A stretch of DNA of 64,000 nt. It comes from Scortum barcoo. Lineage: Eukaryota; Chordata; Actinopteri; Centrarchiformes; Terapontidae. Below are positions 11,945-24,600 of the stretch, piece by piece. How positions within the stretch are numbered: position 1 is the first letter of the stretch; each line of letters begins with the position of its first letter. The notes beneath the pieces are model-generated. The model ran no database searches. It was given only the letters and a program-made list of their open reading frames with translations, and was not told the origin of the DNA. A program made the position numbers and the translations under genes. Location of the stretch: contig CM041552.1 in NCBI GenBank assembly GCA_023238725.1, positions 10,109,647 through 10,173,646 on the forward strand, written 5' to 3'.

Positions 11945-14378
11945 ATGGCAAGTACAAATGGAGAGATTTGGAAACATACAATCAGACACAAAAAGTCTTA
12001 CAGGTCACCCAATACTTCTTCTTGATTCCAATGTCACTTTTAATTGTCTGATATAAAAGTAATTCATTGTAATTTTCCTTTGATTTAAATTCAATGTGGC
12101 CACTTGGTTAGTCTCTTGAGATAGACTGTTTTTTGAAGATGCCACTGAATTAAATGATATTAGTCATTTTAAGTTACGTTACTCTTTTTCTGTTAAAGAG
12201 AATCATATGCGATCATACATTAATCCAGTCTTCAGAAACAGAATTTTTTTCCATGATAGCACAGTGACTTAAGAAACTTTCTTGTAGCTGTTACTTCTGC
12301 AGGCTTTATCTGCAGTGGATGCTTTGCTTCCCATTGTTTTGCTGTTTTCTTGCAGGTCCACACTCAGAACAACAAGGTTGGTCACCCTTTTGTGCCAGCT
12401 TGGCCTCATTCTGAAGACTGATGCCCAGATACCAGATGTCTGTGTTTTGAGTGATACAAACAGACCCCTAGGTTTATGACATTTTCTGATATTTCTTCAA
12501 AAAGTTATTGAAAACTGTATTAGGAAGACCTGGAGACCATCCTTGTATGTATTTTATGTTAAGGTTTGACTCATGTTCCTTTTAATCACTTCCAGAAAAC
12601 TCAGACATAACTGTGATCTGCGGCACTGAGTACATGGACCTGAGCATCTACTTGTGTCCAGTGTACCAAGCTCTCTACAATGAGTCTCTGATGGTCCTCA
12701 ATAACCAGTTCAACACACCTGAGTGTTTCGGGGTAGCTGACTGGAACGTTATCCCGCCTGTGTTAAAATTCAGGTTTCCACTAAATGAAAGTTCCATCGC
12801 ATCCTGCAAAAATAGCTTTAAGGTATTTTTCACACAAGCTTTAACTACTATTAGGACTTAAAAATATTGGCATAATAGAATGTTGTATAAAAAACAAGTA
12901 TTGGATCTTGAATTCCTGCATCAATGAATGAATCAGAAAACTGCTTTAAACTGATGTATTTGGTGAATTTCTTTTTCAATAGACGATCAGTCAGAGCAAG
13001 CAGTTCTACAAAGTAAGAGCTGCTCGAATTTTTAGAATTGGACAGTGTTTCAGTGTTTTTTTTAAACATTTTCTAACTTGATTTTGTTCTCACTTTCCTC
13101 TGAAACAGGATTAACAGTACCGAGAGATGCTTACCATCCCACCAACAGGACTAAACCTGAAGACCAAGATTTATCTTGCAGTTCGAGCGACAAATCTAAC
13201 AGACAGGTACTGAAATGATTAGTTCAGCACTTTGGAGAACATGCTGATTCACTTTACTGCAGAGCCTAAGATGAGAAGAATGAATGTAAAACTACAGTCA
13301 AAATCAAAATATAATCAATCAGTTGATTTGCTCTGGAATTGCTGATAGTTTTTCCTTTGGACAGAGACAGATTATCTGTTTATGCTTTTTCCGGTCTTTA
13401 TGCTAAGCTAAGCTAACTGGCAGCTGACTGCAGCTTCACATTAAAGGGACAAAGGTTAGAGTGGTATCGACCTTCTCATCTCATTGTAAGTGTATTTACA
13501 AAATGTTTTATCTATATGTTTTTATTTTTACTATTTGCTGTCAGTACTGCAGTTTAACATAATTATGTTTGTAAGAAAAGACACTTAAAATCCACCTGTC
13601 TGTTCTCAAAGGTTCAACATGCTGCTGCACAGATGCTATGCAACATATCCTATGCTCATACATGTGTTACATACATACATGTGATGGCAGAATACTTTTT
13701 TTTTTTAACAATTTTACTCTGACACTCATCTCCAAGCTAGATCTTTGTACTCATTCTTCTTTTTCACCCAAGGTGTACACGTGACGCACAAACTTAGGTG
13801 GAGATCAGTGGGGGGTCTCAGTATGCACACTTCTCCTTTGAGGCCTTCAGATTTGTGGAGCACTTAAATTGGACAATTTCGACTTTCTACCTGCACTGCG
13901 TCACCAGACTGTGAAGTGTCTGCATGTAGTGCATTACTGCCTGTGAGTCACAAAAGTCAACTATCTGTGCACTCTCTTTTTAATAAAACATTAGACATTG
14001 CACTTACCCATTTTGAGATGGTTTTCCAAAATATTTTTGGGCACCTGATGCACTTTTTAATCTTTTTTTTTTCATCACATATCATATCAGTGTCAAGGCT
14101 AAATGATAAAAGCATCCTGCATGTAGAGAGACTAAATAAATAGTTTCCATTTAAATTAATCGTATCTGACACATTTACCCAATTTCCTGATGCTTTTAGT
14201 TGTGAGTTTGTAATACATTTTCATCAACATTTTTGAGATGAATATTACAGAGCTTTCTTTGTCTATTTTTGATTTGAACAGGAATGTGACTCACCGGTTG
14301 AAGAGAGAGGCCCAGTATGTGTCAAACACGACTTCCGTCACCTCGCCCGCCAATCCGAGTGGGCAAACAGAGCCCTGA
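11945..14378 (+). pseudogene. Decayed tandem copy of the zpld1-like gene
   Basis: It is collinear with the intact gene about 6.3 kb upstream. Promoter/exon 1 (11,945-12,013): the TATA box is altered, the ATG is gone and the donor GTGAGT has become GTCACC. Exon 2 (12,356-12,471) is open but its second ATG has become ACA. Exon 3 (12,596-12,822) is fully open, the same length, and about a dozen bases different. Most of exon 4, intron 4 and most of exon 5 are deleted, leaving a 30-base fused exon (12,983-13,012). Exon 6 (13,109-13,206) has a TAA as its second codon. Exon 7 (from 13,612) is truncated. Exon 8 (from 13,773) has a TAG at 13,795-13,797 and a late frame disruption. Exon 9 (from 14,282) keeps KREAQ, a weakened cleavage site, and ends in TGA. 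Exons 10-11 (membrane anchor) are absent. It is therefore non-coding. Confidence 0.9.
13218..13500. repeat. Dispersed MITE-like repeat in the pseudogene
   Basis: It opens with an outward-facing end (ATTAGTTCAGCACTTTGGAG) and contains GGTCTTTATGCTAAGCTAAG, then GAGTGGTATCGACCTTCTCA. This is the same family as the 2,527-3,345 element. It lies in the intron between the copies of exons 6 and 7 and is absent from the matching intron of the intact gene, so it inserted after the duplication. Confidence 0.5.
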
Positions 14379-14679
14379 TGTGACTACAGATACTCCGTCA
14401 TACTATCAGACCAAAAAATAATATAAAAGTAAGCAAATATGGCAAAACAAACAATATTACAAAAAAAAAATGTGCGTTAAATTTGTTTGGTTTATATTTT
14501 TTGGTTGCGTTAACTGTATTTTTTATTTATTTTATTAAAGCAAATTATACACCTTAAAATTCCCCAGTTTTACATTACTTGTGGTATCTACTCTTAATAA
14601 AACTCTTCTGTCAGGTGTAGCAAAAACAGAATCAAGTCACTGAATGTTGAATTTATTTTTTTGTTGATTTTTTCAGCTG

Positions 14680-15025
14680 ATCCAAAAGTTCCCATCCTGG
14701 CGCCAAGTGCACTCGTGGATGTTCGAACATGGTGTTCGGTATGGACAAGCTGTGACTAGCACAGAAGTCCAATAACAGAACACCGCTCGGGTTCAGATTG
14801 AGCAGGCTGTTCCTCCCAATCATTGCCCACGTGAGCGTTGAAGTCTCCCAGCAAGACGATGGAGTCCCCAGTTGGGGCACTATCCAGCACCCATCCCAGG
14901 GACCCCAAAAAGGGTGGGTAATCTGAACTGCTGTTTGGAGCATAGCAACAAACAACAGTCAGGACCCGTTTCCCAACCCGAAGGAGCAGGGAAGCAACCC
15001 TTTCCTCCACCGGGGTAAGCCCTAG
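14680..15025 (-). mobile_element. LINE endonuclease-domain fragment
   Basis: Read on the minus strand, two overlapping frames give the apurinic-endonuclease signatures of a non-LTR retrotransposon: VVCCYAPNSSSDYPPF, LLGDFNAHVG, then LNPSGVLLLDFCASHSLSI and NTMFEHPRVH. A frameshift separates the upstream and downstream parts and neither the reverse transcriptase nor the ends are present. It is an internal fragment of a dead element, probably of the I/Nimb-like group (clade inferred). Confidence 0.8.
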
Positions 15026-15109
15026 CATACTGAGTGAATGTGTTTTTGTGTGATGTTTTTCTGTTCATTAAGCATACTGAATCAGACATGTCTGTTTACA
15101 AAGTGTTTA

Positions 15110-16135
15110 TTTTGATACATAAATACAAAAAGTTCAGACATTTAAAAGTACCGTACAATGTTAAATAAAAAAGAAAATTAAAAAAGAGTCTTTTGTTTTA
15201 TTTGTTTGCTTGACCCTCCATTAATGTGACCATGCGCCCCATCAGCCCAAGCAAAGCTCTGGTGTTTTCTTCCATCTTTTGGAGTAAGGCGTCGTTCATG
15301 TCCTTGCTGTGCTGCAAGGAACCTCTCGTCTGCCCTCTCCAGATACTGCAGCAGCTCCTGGCTGTCGTCGCACTTCCTCTTTCGTGTACAAAACAATAAC
15401 AATTGTCTCAAATATTGTCTATTGCGAAGTATATATACTACTGTGTGTTATATTTCTACATTACATCTCTATATTAATTAAGACAAAAGTAGGTTCCATC
15501 ACTCATGTTATTACATATACATATAACATATATTACATGTTGGACTTGTATTTGCTGTTTACACGGTCCATGTTGTGTATGTGTTATTATATGTATTAAG
15601 ACTCTATTCTGTGTCAGGTAAACTTTCATGTGTTAACAATAAATCTGTAAATGGTCAGCTAACGTTACCCAAGCAAGCCCAGTGTTTCTGGCGTTACGAA
15701 TGTATACTGATGTGAGACATTTGTAATATTAGCTTGTCAAAACAGCTAAAAATAATGGCCTAATTCATTGTCAGTAAGGCAAAAAATCTTAAAAAAAAAA
15801 ACTTAAACTTATGAGGATCCACGGAACTTTGAACTCTGTCGCCGAGGACCGAGTTGAGCAGGTCAAAATGTGGACTTTTCCTCGGCCGACCAGTGCCACT
15901 TTTCCCCACTTTTTTGTCACTTTTTTGGTCCCTGTAGTCCTTCAGCTTTTTGCCCCCAGCCCGTGACATAAACGGTTCTTGGTTCTAGACCAGCAAAGAG
16001 TTGGTGCCGCTGTGGAACCAGTTTTCCTGGCTGAGAGCCAGTTCTTAGGCAGTCGAAAAAGGAAGAACTGGTTCCAGATTAGGCACCAGCTCCGAACCGG
16101 TCCCTGGAACTGCCCTAGTGGAAAAGGGGTAAGTG
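15110..16135 (-). pseudogene. DNA-transposon remnant with Myb/SANT-like DNA-binding gene
   Basis: On the minus strand, 15,969 to about 15,790 encodes a basic part, KKLKDYRDQK...GRPRK...LLNSVLGDR, typical of Myb/SANT-like (trihelix) proteins carried by PIF/Harbinger-type elements. The segment 15,411-15,187 encodes the C-terminal helical part, DDSQELLQYLERADERFLAA. One frameshift then leads to KDMNDALLQKMEENTRALLG. The segment 15,990-16,135 (minus: CTTTTCCACTAGGGCAGTTC...) resembles the ends of a common fish DNA transposon. No transposase was recognised. It is broken and non-functional; the superfamily is inferred. Confidence 0.6.
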
Positions 16136-16149
16136 CCTACCACTACACC

Positions 16150-16400
16150 ACTGTGCCGGTCAAATTGCTAACATTAATATGTTAAAATGCACACAGTGAC
16201 AGTGCTAACATGCTAATGTTAAGCAGTTACAATGTTTATCATGTTTACCACTTTCACCATCTAGCATGTTAATATGCTAATATTTGTTAAAAAAAAAAAA
16301 CAAAGTACAGATGAGGCTCATGGAGACGTTTGGTCATTAGACATTAACATTTAACCTTAAAAACCTGACAATGGCACTAAATGAAAAGTTGCTTTCGAGT
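16150..16400 (+). repeat. Dispersed teleost repeat (GCTAACATGCTAATG family)
   Basis: GCTAACATGCTAATGTTAAG, then ATCATGTTTACCACTTTCAC, ATGTTAATATGCTAATATTT and CAAAGTACAGATGAGGCTCA match in order a widespread non-coding repeat of fish genomes (recognised from memory, not searched). The flank up to 17,400 is AT-rich with no gene seen. Confidence 0.5.
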
Positions 16401-17425
16401 TAAAAACAACATTTTATTCAGACACCCTAAAAACAACAAAAAAAAAACAAACAGACATTGTGAAGGTTGCTCCTCATTCATTTTCTTTAATCTCACTTAT
16501 GGTTAACATATTTATGTGCAGTTCATCACATGTCAGATATGCCATCTAGCAGGATTCATAACAATACTGTAAACATATGTGTTAGTCTGAGAAGGCTTAA
16601 GTGAAAAAAAGGTTGACTGGGACACTTTGAGGTGTGGCCTAAGATAAATACAGTATACTGTATATTCTCAGGTTTTTCTTTGGTCCAGTGCAGTGACTAT
16701 ACATTACCCCATGTCTTAGTGTTGTGAGGGAGAGGGACATTTCAAAGTTAAGTGAATTAACTGAGATCTACATATTAATAGGCCAAAGCTTTAAGGTGTT
16801 GGAATTAAAACACATTTTACATGCCAGGGATGAAAAGTACTGACATCCAGGAAGAACACCCACAAACTGAAATCTAAATTCTGATGTATTATCCTGTAAA
16901 ATCTCTGATGTAAACTATTTTAGTCAAAAATGATATGAAATTAAACAGATAACTGTTGTTTTGGCATTTACGTTCTTTAAGATATGTTCTACAAGATATG
17001 ACAGGAATATCATAGAATATTATATATCCTATACATATGCATACTGTATATACTTGCCCACATATACTTGACTGTCAACACACTCTCTGCCACACTTGTC
17101 TGTGTTTTTTTTTTATTTTGTGTGAGTCAATTGTTCAAATGTTTTCATTTGGATGTTTATTGAAGTGTGATGAATAGGTAGTTTCCTGATTACATTTCCT
17201 TGTGTGCCTCAGTGCTGCTTTTTGTCCAGTGACATACTTGTTTGAACGTGTTATGTTTCACACAAAAAGGCCAAAGTCAACACATACACATACTGTATAC
17301 CAGACTGTGTCTTAAATATCTTCTCTTCTTCCTGAATAAAAGATCACAGTTGTTCCAGTCTCAGTGCCAATGCCACCGTTTTAAAAAAAAATTTTTTTTA
17401 TAGGTAGTCGACAGTTTTCTGTAAA
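16401..17425. other. AT-rich spacer
   Basis: No exon, repeat family or RNA gene could be supported. It lies downstream of sytl2 on that gene's strand, so part of it may be 3' UTR. A minus-strand AATAAA exists at 17,157-17,162, but a transposon lies between it and the sytl2 stop codon, so its use is doubtful. Confidence 0.5.
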
Positions 17426-17427
17426 AT

Positions 17428-18524
17428 TACACCGTGTCCCAAAAGTTCATTCACCCTAATGAGCAACATTTTTGTCTGTTTGTCTCTAAAATGGGTTGCA
17501 CCTGGTCAGCCAGGTGTTGTGAGGTTGTTTAATTAGTTCATCTGTTTGTGATAGGCCTATAAATTTCTTGGTTGACCATGGAGCATTTTCACTGAGAGAA
17601 CCTTTTTGGTAGTGCTACCACAATGGCCAAACAAAAATCTGGAAAGGCTGCACTTTCAGAGCCTCAGGTCCATGCTCAAGCCGGGAGGTAGCTCAGGACC
17701 TTGGCAGAAGCAATACGATGGGTGAAGAAGTGGTGGCAGAGACACCAGAGCTGTGACTCCCTTGAAGACAAGCCCCGTGCAGGTCGCCCCTCAGTTCTGA
17801 GTTTGAGGCCCAAGGACCTCATCCACAAGCCCAAGGGAAAGAGACAGCAATCCTGCCGCAGCAATCCTTGGTCTGAGAGCATACAGAAGACAGCGGATTT
17901 TTTGCCTTACCAAACTGCAAAAGAAGAAGTGGCTGGCTTTTGCAAAGAATTATGCTAAAATGACCCCAAGAGACTGGGAAAACTGGGTTTTCTCTGATGA
18001 GTGCCCACTCTACTTATTTCTAACTCCCAACAGCTGAAAATCGACCGCATCTACACTGACAATCGAATGAAAGTGCCACCTTCTGAACAAGTCAAGTTCA
18101 GCACCCATTGCATGGTCTGGGGGGCGATGTCTTCTTCAGGGCTGTCTGAGTTGTGTTGTACCCCAGGGCACCATCAATGCTGAGTATTATGTCAAGAACA
18201 TTCTCCAGCAAGTGCTACTTCCCATACTCACTGCACAAAGAGGAATGGCCACCCAACTCCCCGGACCTTCAACCCGATTGAGAACTGCTGGAGTATCCTG
18301 AACAGTCGGGTCTTCCACAGCCCACCCTCTACCACCATGAAGCAGCTCAATGCGAGGGCTGTGCGGGAGTGGGGCAACATTGAGCCTAAAGAACTTAGTT
18401 CATTCTATGCACGACAGGCTGAGGGCAGTAATTAAGATACAGGAGGGATACACTGGCTTCTGTTGAATATTCACTATCTGAGTTGACTTTTTCTGTAGTG
18501 CACAAACTTTTGGGACATGTTGTA
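17428..18524 (+). mobile_element. Tc1-like transposon, inactivated
   Basis: The two ends are inverted: TACACCGTGTCCCAAAAGTT on the left and, reading inward, TACAACATGTCCCAAAAGTT on the right. Between them lie pieces of a Tc1/mariner (DDE) transposase in more than one frame. They include a helix-turn-helix region with LEDKPRAGRPS, NYAKMTPRDWENWVFSDEC (first catalytic Asp), KFSTHCMVWGAMSSSG, PQGTINAEYYV-like sequence and SPDLNPIENCWSILNSR (the Glu region). The block with the second catalytic Asp is deleted around 18,235-18,255 and frames are broken. It cannot encode an active enzyme. Confidence 0.88.
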
Positions 18525-18605
18525 CAGCTTAAAAGGTTAATCTACTGTGATTTACCTCTCAAAAATATACTGTCTTTGCAGCATGGCAGTTTGGTAAACT
18601 TTGAA

Positions 18606-21600
18606 TTATTTGAAAGCAGTTTTGGCAGAGTTCAGCACTCTTAGTGGGAGTATATCTTCCACCCATTCATTTGGGGTGGCCTTCATGCGCTCCCAAAGGG
18701 CCACTTCATAGGGAGTTGAGTCCATCCAGTCCACCACTGCTCCATAACTTCTCCCTACAGACAAACACAGGCATTACAATGTATGTTTCATTGATAACAT
18801 GCAGAGGAGTAAAGATTATGAATGTAAAAACTTAATATGATAAATGCATCATATTGTTAAAGATTAAACCCGTGCCTCCCAGCCACTTGTGCTTAGGACC
18901 CTTTTAAAGAACTCAGTGCCTTACTGGGGCCTGTTGTTCTGTTTCTGACAGTTATGAGATATTATCAAATCCACCAAAGACACATTTCCCCGAACTTCTT
19001 AGAAGTAAATATTTTTGGCTTGAATACACAAAACTATCCAACGTTTCACAAACAAGCAAACATCAGAGAAAAGTCCCAAAAATGAATACAGATGTGAATA
19101 GCAAAACTTTGCTTTTCTTCCTCTCTCTTTCATTGATAATTTAACCTCACATTTATTCTATGACCCTTTGGAGAGGCTCGTCCCTTGAGTTAGGAACCAG
19201 TGGACACTACACCACCAAACTGCATGTAAAGTAGCTAAAACAAGCTACAATAATAAAATGCTTCTTAAACATTGATACATAAGTATTAACAATCTAATAA
19301 TATCTAATGTAATCTATCAGTGACAGGAGACATTATTCTGCTCAATGAGAACTTGATATTCAAAAAGATCAGTTTAGGTTGAGCTGAAACCATAAGTTAA
19401 TTAATCTATTAGTTGAACAGCAGAAAGCTACTATTTTTGGAATTGATTGTGTCATCATTGATCTTTAGCCATTTTCCAAAGAAAATGTGCAAAATCTTCC
19501 TTTGTTCAATCTAAACTGTGATGATTTGCTGCTTTTCTGAATCAATGAATGCAGGCTCAGTGGCTGCTTCCTCACAATGAGACGACCCCGGTCTCAAACT
19601 CTACTTAGACTGAGACAAATTTTGCCACCTCTGCTCTTACATGTTCTCAATTTTTTGCTTTCATATCAAGGCAGTTATATACAGAAAACAGTGTGACGCT
19701 CCAGATAATGAGCACTAACTTTATGTATGTGTAATTGAGATGTACCTGTTCCAGCTCCAAGCCTCAGGCCCCCCAACAGGTTGCTGGCGAGCCTGTCTCT
19801 GTCCCAGACAGTGAGCTCCACACAGGCTTCTGAGAGATCAGCCTCTCTGATGCCGTCGTACACCATTGTGTGGTTAAACGCAGGGTCTACAGTCCGTCGC
19901 AGCACACGTGTCTTCTGCCGACTCTTCCTGCTTGTGTCCGGCAGCACAAAGCTTGAGATGAGGAGGGATAAGGCAACATGTTGACTGATACGGCATGAAA
20001 CTTTAAATAATATCCTTTAAAGAATAATTTGACATTTCAGGAAATACAGATTGGAAGATGGAACGATTGATTCCACTCTTAAGTCATTATAATAAATATG
20101 AAGGGAATTTTACAGGCAGGAAAAGAGTTAGCTTAACTCAACTGTTTCCAGTCTTCGTACTTATTAAACTAAATTCAACAATTTAAAAGATCATTCATTT
20201 ACTAATTTACTTCTAATCCATACAACAAGTCTTTACAGGAAGTCAGGTATTGACTCCAGCAAGTCACTGCACCCAGCCAAGAAATAGTCCAGCCCATTTC
20301 CCCGTGTGTCTTTTTTTTTAACCTTCAGACAAAGCCTTGCTAGCTGTTTCCTCCACTGTTTCCAATCTTTATGCAAATGAAGCGTACCGACATGAGAGCA
20401 GCATTGATTTTCTTATCTAACACTCCAAGAAAGCTAATGAGAGTCTTTCCCAAAATGCAGAGCTTTTTCTCTAACTAAGATGGACAGGTTGTGCATACCA
20501 CTTAACATATGGGTCAATGGTGGCCCTGATTAGAGGCAGGTTCTTGCATTCTTTAACCCAAATGTGAACTTCTCCTGTGGTTGAACCCTCCTTTGCCAAT
20601 CCTTTGGAGAAAAAAATGACAAAATATACAACATATTTAAAGATCCTTGTCTTTGGAATTGCTAAAAGTCACATAAAAAACATGTTTTTTTTTTTTTTGA
20701 ATAATAAAATCAAAGTATGTGTGCAGACCTTCGCTGTGGATGATCTGCGGCAGGAAACGTATGGATACTCTCATCTCTCCTCGGTCATTCGATGGTGCCA
20801 GAGTGGGTGTAGTCTGAAACGTTTGACAGGATATACATTGCATAAACAGTAGATCCAGAAGCCATCATGCAGCTCAAAAATCCCTTTGTACACAGGTTGC
20901 ACAATAACCGCAGCGCATGTGATATAATCAGCTCAAATAGACTCCGGGGAAATGAGCAGCCTGACCACATTCTTAGATATTATTTGATGAGAAAACAACC
21001 GCTGCAGATAAAGCAGCCTGTATGTGTTTTTTCTTCTCCTTACCCTTGCTTTCAGGGCTAAGTAGTTCATCTGGGTGTGGTCAAAGTCCCACTTGGAGAG
21101 ATCCACGTCTACCTCGCCCAGGAAACTGTTCCTGCCAAACGTGTCGTGATGCCAAACAGAGAGAATGAGCGTCTGAGTTCTGAGGTACTCCATACGAACA
21201 CGATACTGTAAGGACAGGGAAGAGTGAGGTAGTTTTGTTTGTCAATCGTCCTGCGTGCCAAATATTAAGGGCTGCAGCGTGGGAAAGTGTCTAGGGTATA
21301 TTTAGCGCCACTGGTATCTGTTCTTACTCGGAGGATCTCGTTGAAAGTTGGATTTAGAGTCTTCTTTTTTACAGATGTTTTCCTCTTTCCCAGATTGGCT
21401 TTGTCAGGAACCAGGTAGCTCTTGACATACCTTCAACAGCAAAAAAATCTGTTACAATACATCTTTCCTATCAAAGTAGTCAGTATTAGTGGCCAACATG
21501 TATTTTCTGACTCATACCAACCACTGGTAAATAACATGTAAATAACTTTTCCTATCCTGATAATTATACTATACTATAAAATGTAACCCAACACATTTGC

Positions 21601-24600
21601 AGGTCTAGAAAAAAAACATTGTATTAATAAAAGTTAACCTCCTTGTCCAGTGAGTCCAGTTTCTGATGTACTGAGAAAACCATACAACAAATATGTAACT
21701 ATGCCACTGATTGTTTTGTCAAGTATTATTGGTCATTGTGGCAGAGTAATAGTGTATGTAAACATCAAATCCTGTGGAGTCCAGTCAACAGATATAAAGA
21801 ATATATATTAGCTGACAATCAAATACCAGCAACAACAGGTGGATTTAATGTTTTCACATCTATTATGTGTTGGTCAGGGCAGTACAAAACCTTTTTCATT
21901 TGAATTCACCCCCTTGCCACATGAAATAAGTATTTACTCTGTACCATTTACAGTACAGTGCTGTTGTTGGTACATATAGTATTTTGTTTACGTGTTGAAC
22001 AAAGCCATCAGGTGAAATTGGCAGAGACAAAAACAGTGTAAGTGTCTGTAAGATCTACAACTTACAGGAAATTGTACAGATGGAAAAATCTGACTCCCAC
22101 AAACTGAACTCTTGAAGTAGAACTGTGCTTCTGTGCTTTTGTTTGTCTCCAGAGAATGAACATTACATTCGGCGGGGAAATGTTTTTTCTACATTATGAT
22201 ACTCAAATGTTTCAGCACAGTACTCACGGATCTGAGCGGCCCCTCTTTGGGTCGACTACAGCCAAGTCTCGGCACTCAGCCACAAAGATGTGAAACTCTC
22301 TGAGCCTCTGGATGTAGTTGATGGAGAACTGGATGTTTCCCTGAACCTCCACATTCCCAAAGTCTCCGCTGTACATGGTCATCACACTTCCACTCAGCTA
22401 GGAGCACACATAAAAAAGTAGGCAAATGTTTTCTGTTATCTATCATAACTGAAATTATTATGTATTCCTTGTGGACAATTTGTGGTTTGTGTATTTTTTG
22501 AAAATCTAATATATCTCTTAAAGATAGAGGACAAAGACAGAGCTGTTGCTGCAGAGGGTGCTGTGTGAAATCTAATGGATTGCTTTAAATTGTGTCATCT
22601 GAAGTAGCCTCGGTTGGAGCCAAAGGTTTGAAAATGAACATAAATCTGTTGGTGTCAGAGAATGTTACATCAGTGAAGTGCTCCTTTAATGTGCGCTTGA
22701 CCACCCTACTATTAATCTGATGGGAATGGAAAGCTATTGTTTACACTCTTATATACTGAGAAGGGCATAACATATAATTAAAACAGTAATTCCAGCTCTA
22801 ACCAAAAACAAATTATGGGTTACAGTCAGTCTTTAATAATCACAATTTACACTTAGAAGCCAGCGAGCAGTGCTGTTTAAGGGGGTAGTGTTTGAACGTG
22901 AAGCATGCTCATGCAGAAGCGATGCCTGCTGCTGTGTGTGGACATACAGATGACACAGACGCCATGCCAGAGGAGCCAGTGAGGTTAGTCAAAGAGCTGC
23001 CCATCATTAGTCTTCCTCGGTGGTCACTGTCCTCGTAGTTGGAATCAGAGTCTCTGTCGAAGTCCTGAAACACAAACAGCAGGCACAGAGAGCTCTGTGC
23101 ACGGGGATGCAGAGCAGGCTTTGACCTACTGGACTAAAAGGTGAAGGGGTGGTTTTACCTCCTTCTGTAAGAACAAAGGGACCGATTTGCTCATCTTCTT
23201 CAGGTGGTCCGGATCCGAAAATAAGGATGAGGAAGGTGATGGGATGGAGGAAACTAAAGAGTGGTTGATTGGAAAGCAGATGATACAAAAGTTTGACTAA
23301 TTTAACACCAAATAAACATCCTTAATGAAAAGCATCAGGCCATTTTTACCATCACTAATGCGTCTCATGTCAGCAGTTGGGTCTTGTCTTCTCTCTTGTC
23401 CTGTGAGAAACAATTGGAAAGAAATCACAGTCATCCAGAATCATCTGTGGAGATGAAAAATTTGACTTTGACTTTGAGGACATACTCACGTGGTGATAAG
23501 GATGCTGTGATGTCCTCCATACTTTTAGCCAGATTCTTAGGCCGAGCTTCTGCTCGCCTCAGTGCTTTCCTTACAGGGTTTCGGTCGTCATCATCATTCT
23601 CACCTACAGTATGTTTTGAAGAGAAAAAGAAAAAAAAAGCATTTTCCTTTTGCTGCATCATTTGAATAAGTGACTAATCATTGAACTCTGCTTATTATCA
23701 CTACACACAAACTAAAATTAAACATTTAAATTGACCATTAAATTTAAACTTTATGGTCTTTTGAAAATACTATCTGAACTGAGAGCTGAAAGATAATGCA
23801 GATAATGAATGGTACTTTTGTTACATATATACATATATATGTATGTTATTAAATAAATGTCTCTGATCTTTCTGTTTTGTTTGATTTGTTAATGTATTTT
23901 CACTGCCCTCTCTACATTTGCTAACATAAAATGCTATGTGTTATTATTACCAAAAACAGGGCATGAATTGCACAATTCATTAAACCTTGGGCGCTGTATG
24001 TATTCTGTAACATACTGTGTTTGAGGGACATATAAATACAGCTGCTGCTTCAAAGCTGTTAAAACTACTGTGAAAGAAAGCTGACATGAAACTGCTTGTG
24101 TTGTAGGTCTGTGAAACACTGTTTTAATCTGTCCCAGCCCACAAATTAAACATGGGCAGCTGACTGTAGGCACACACAATGTTTACAGAGATTTGCTTCA
24201 GCCAACAAAGATAACCCAATACGGTATCAAGGATATCATGAGATGCTGGATCCAACCCACAGTAATAATACTTGAAACAGGTTATCTAGCTGTTTCTCTA
24301 AAAATGAATTTACATTTCTCCCTCTTGTGTGAAATTTGTTTCATTTCAAGGCATTTGTTTTTTTCATTCATAAGCAACATTTTGTTTTTCAGCACTGTGT
24401 TGTATTCTCTAGAAAGTTTTGTCTTTTTCATTTTGTGACATTTGAACAAGGTATTAGTTATTCTGTTATTTTTATCTTGATTTTTTTATACCATTTACTT
24501 CTTTTTATACTAAGCTATGCTGAAAATAAAAAATCTAAAATTTTATCATGATTATTATTGTTATCTAAAATGATAAATGCCACCTTAAATGAATGTCCAT

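Noticed and set aside
12613..12861. Possible short functional gene from exon 3 of the second ZP copy
   Set aside because: The frame is open only within one exon; the start, signal peptide, downstream exons and anchor of this copy are broken.
16125..16170. tRNA-like string (CACTGTGCCGG...) suggesting a tRNA gene or SINE head
   Set aside because: Only a partial A-box-like stretch is visible; no B box, acceptor stem or cloverleaf could be drawn.
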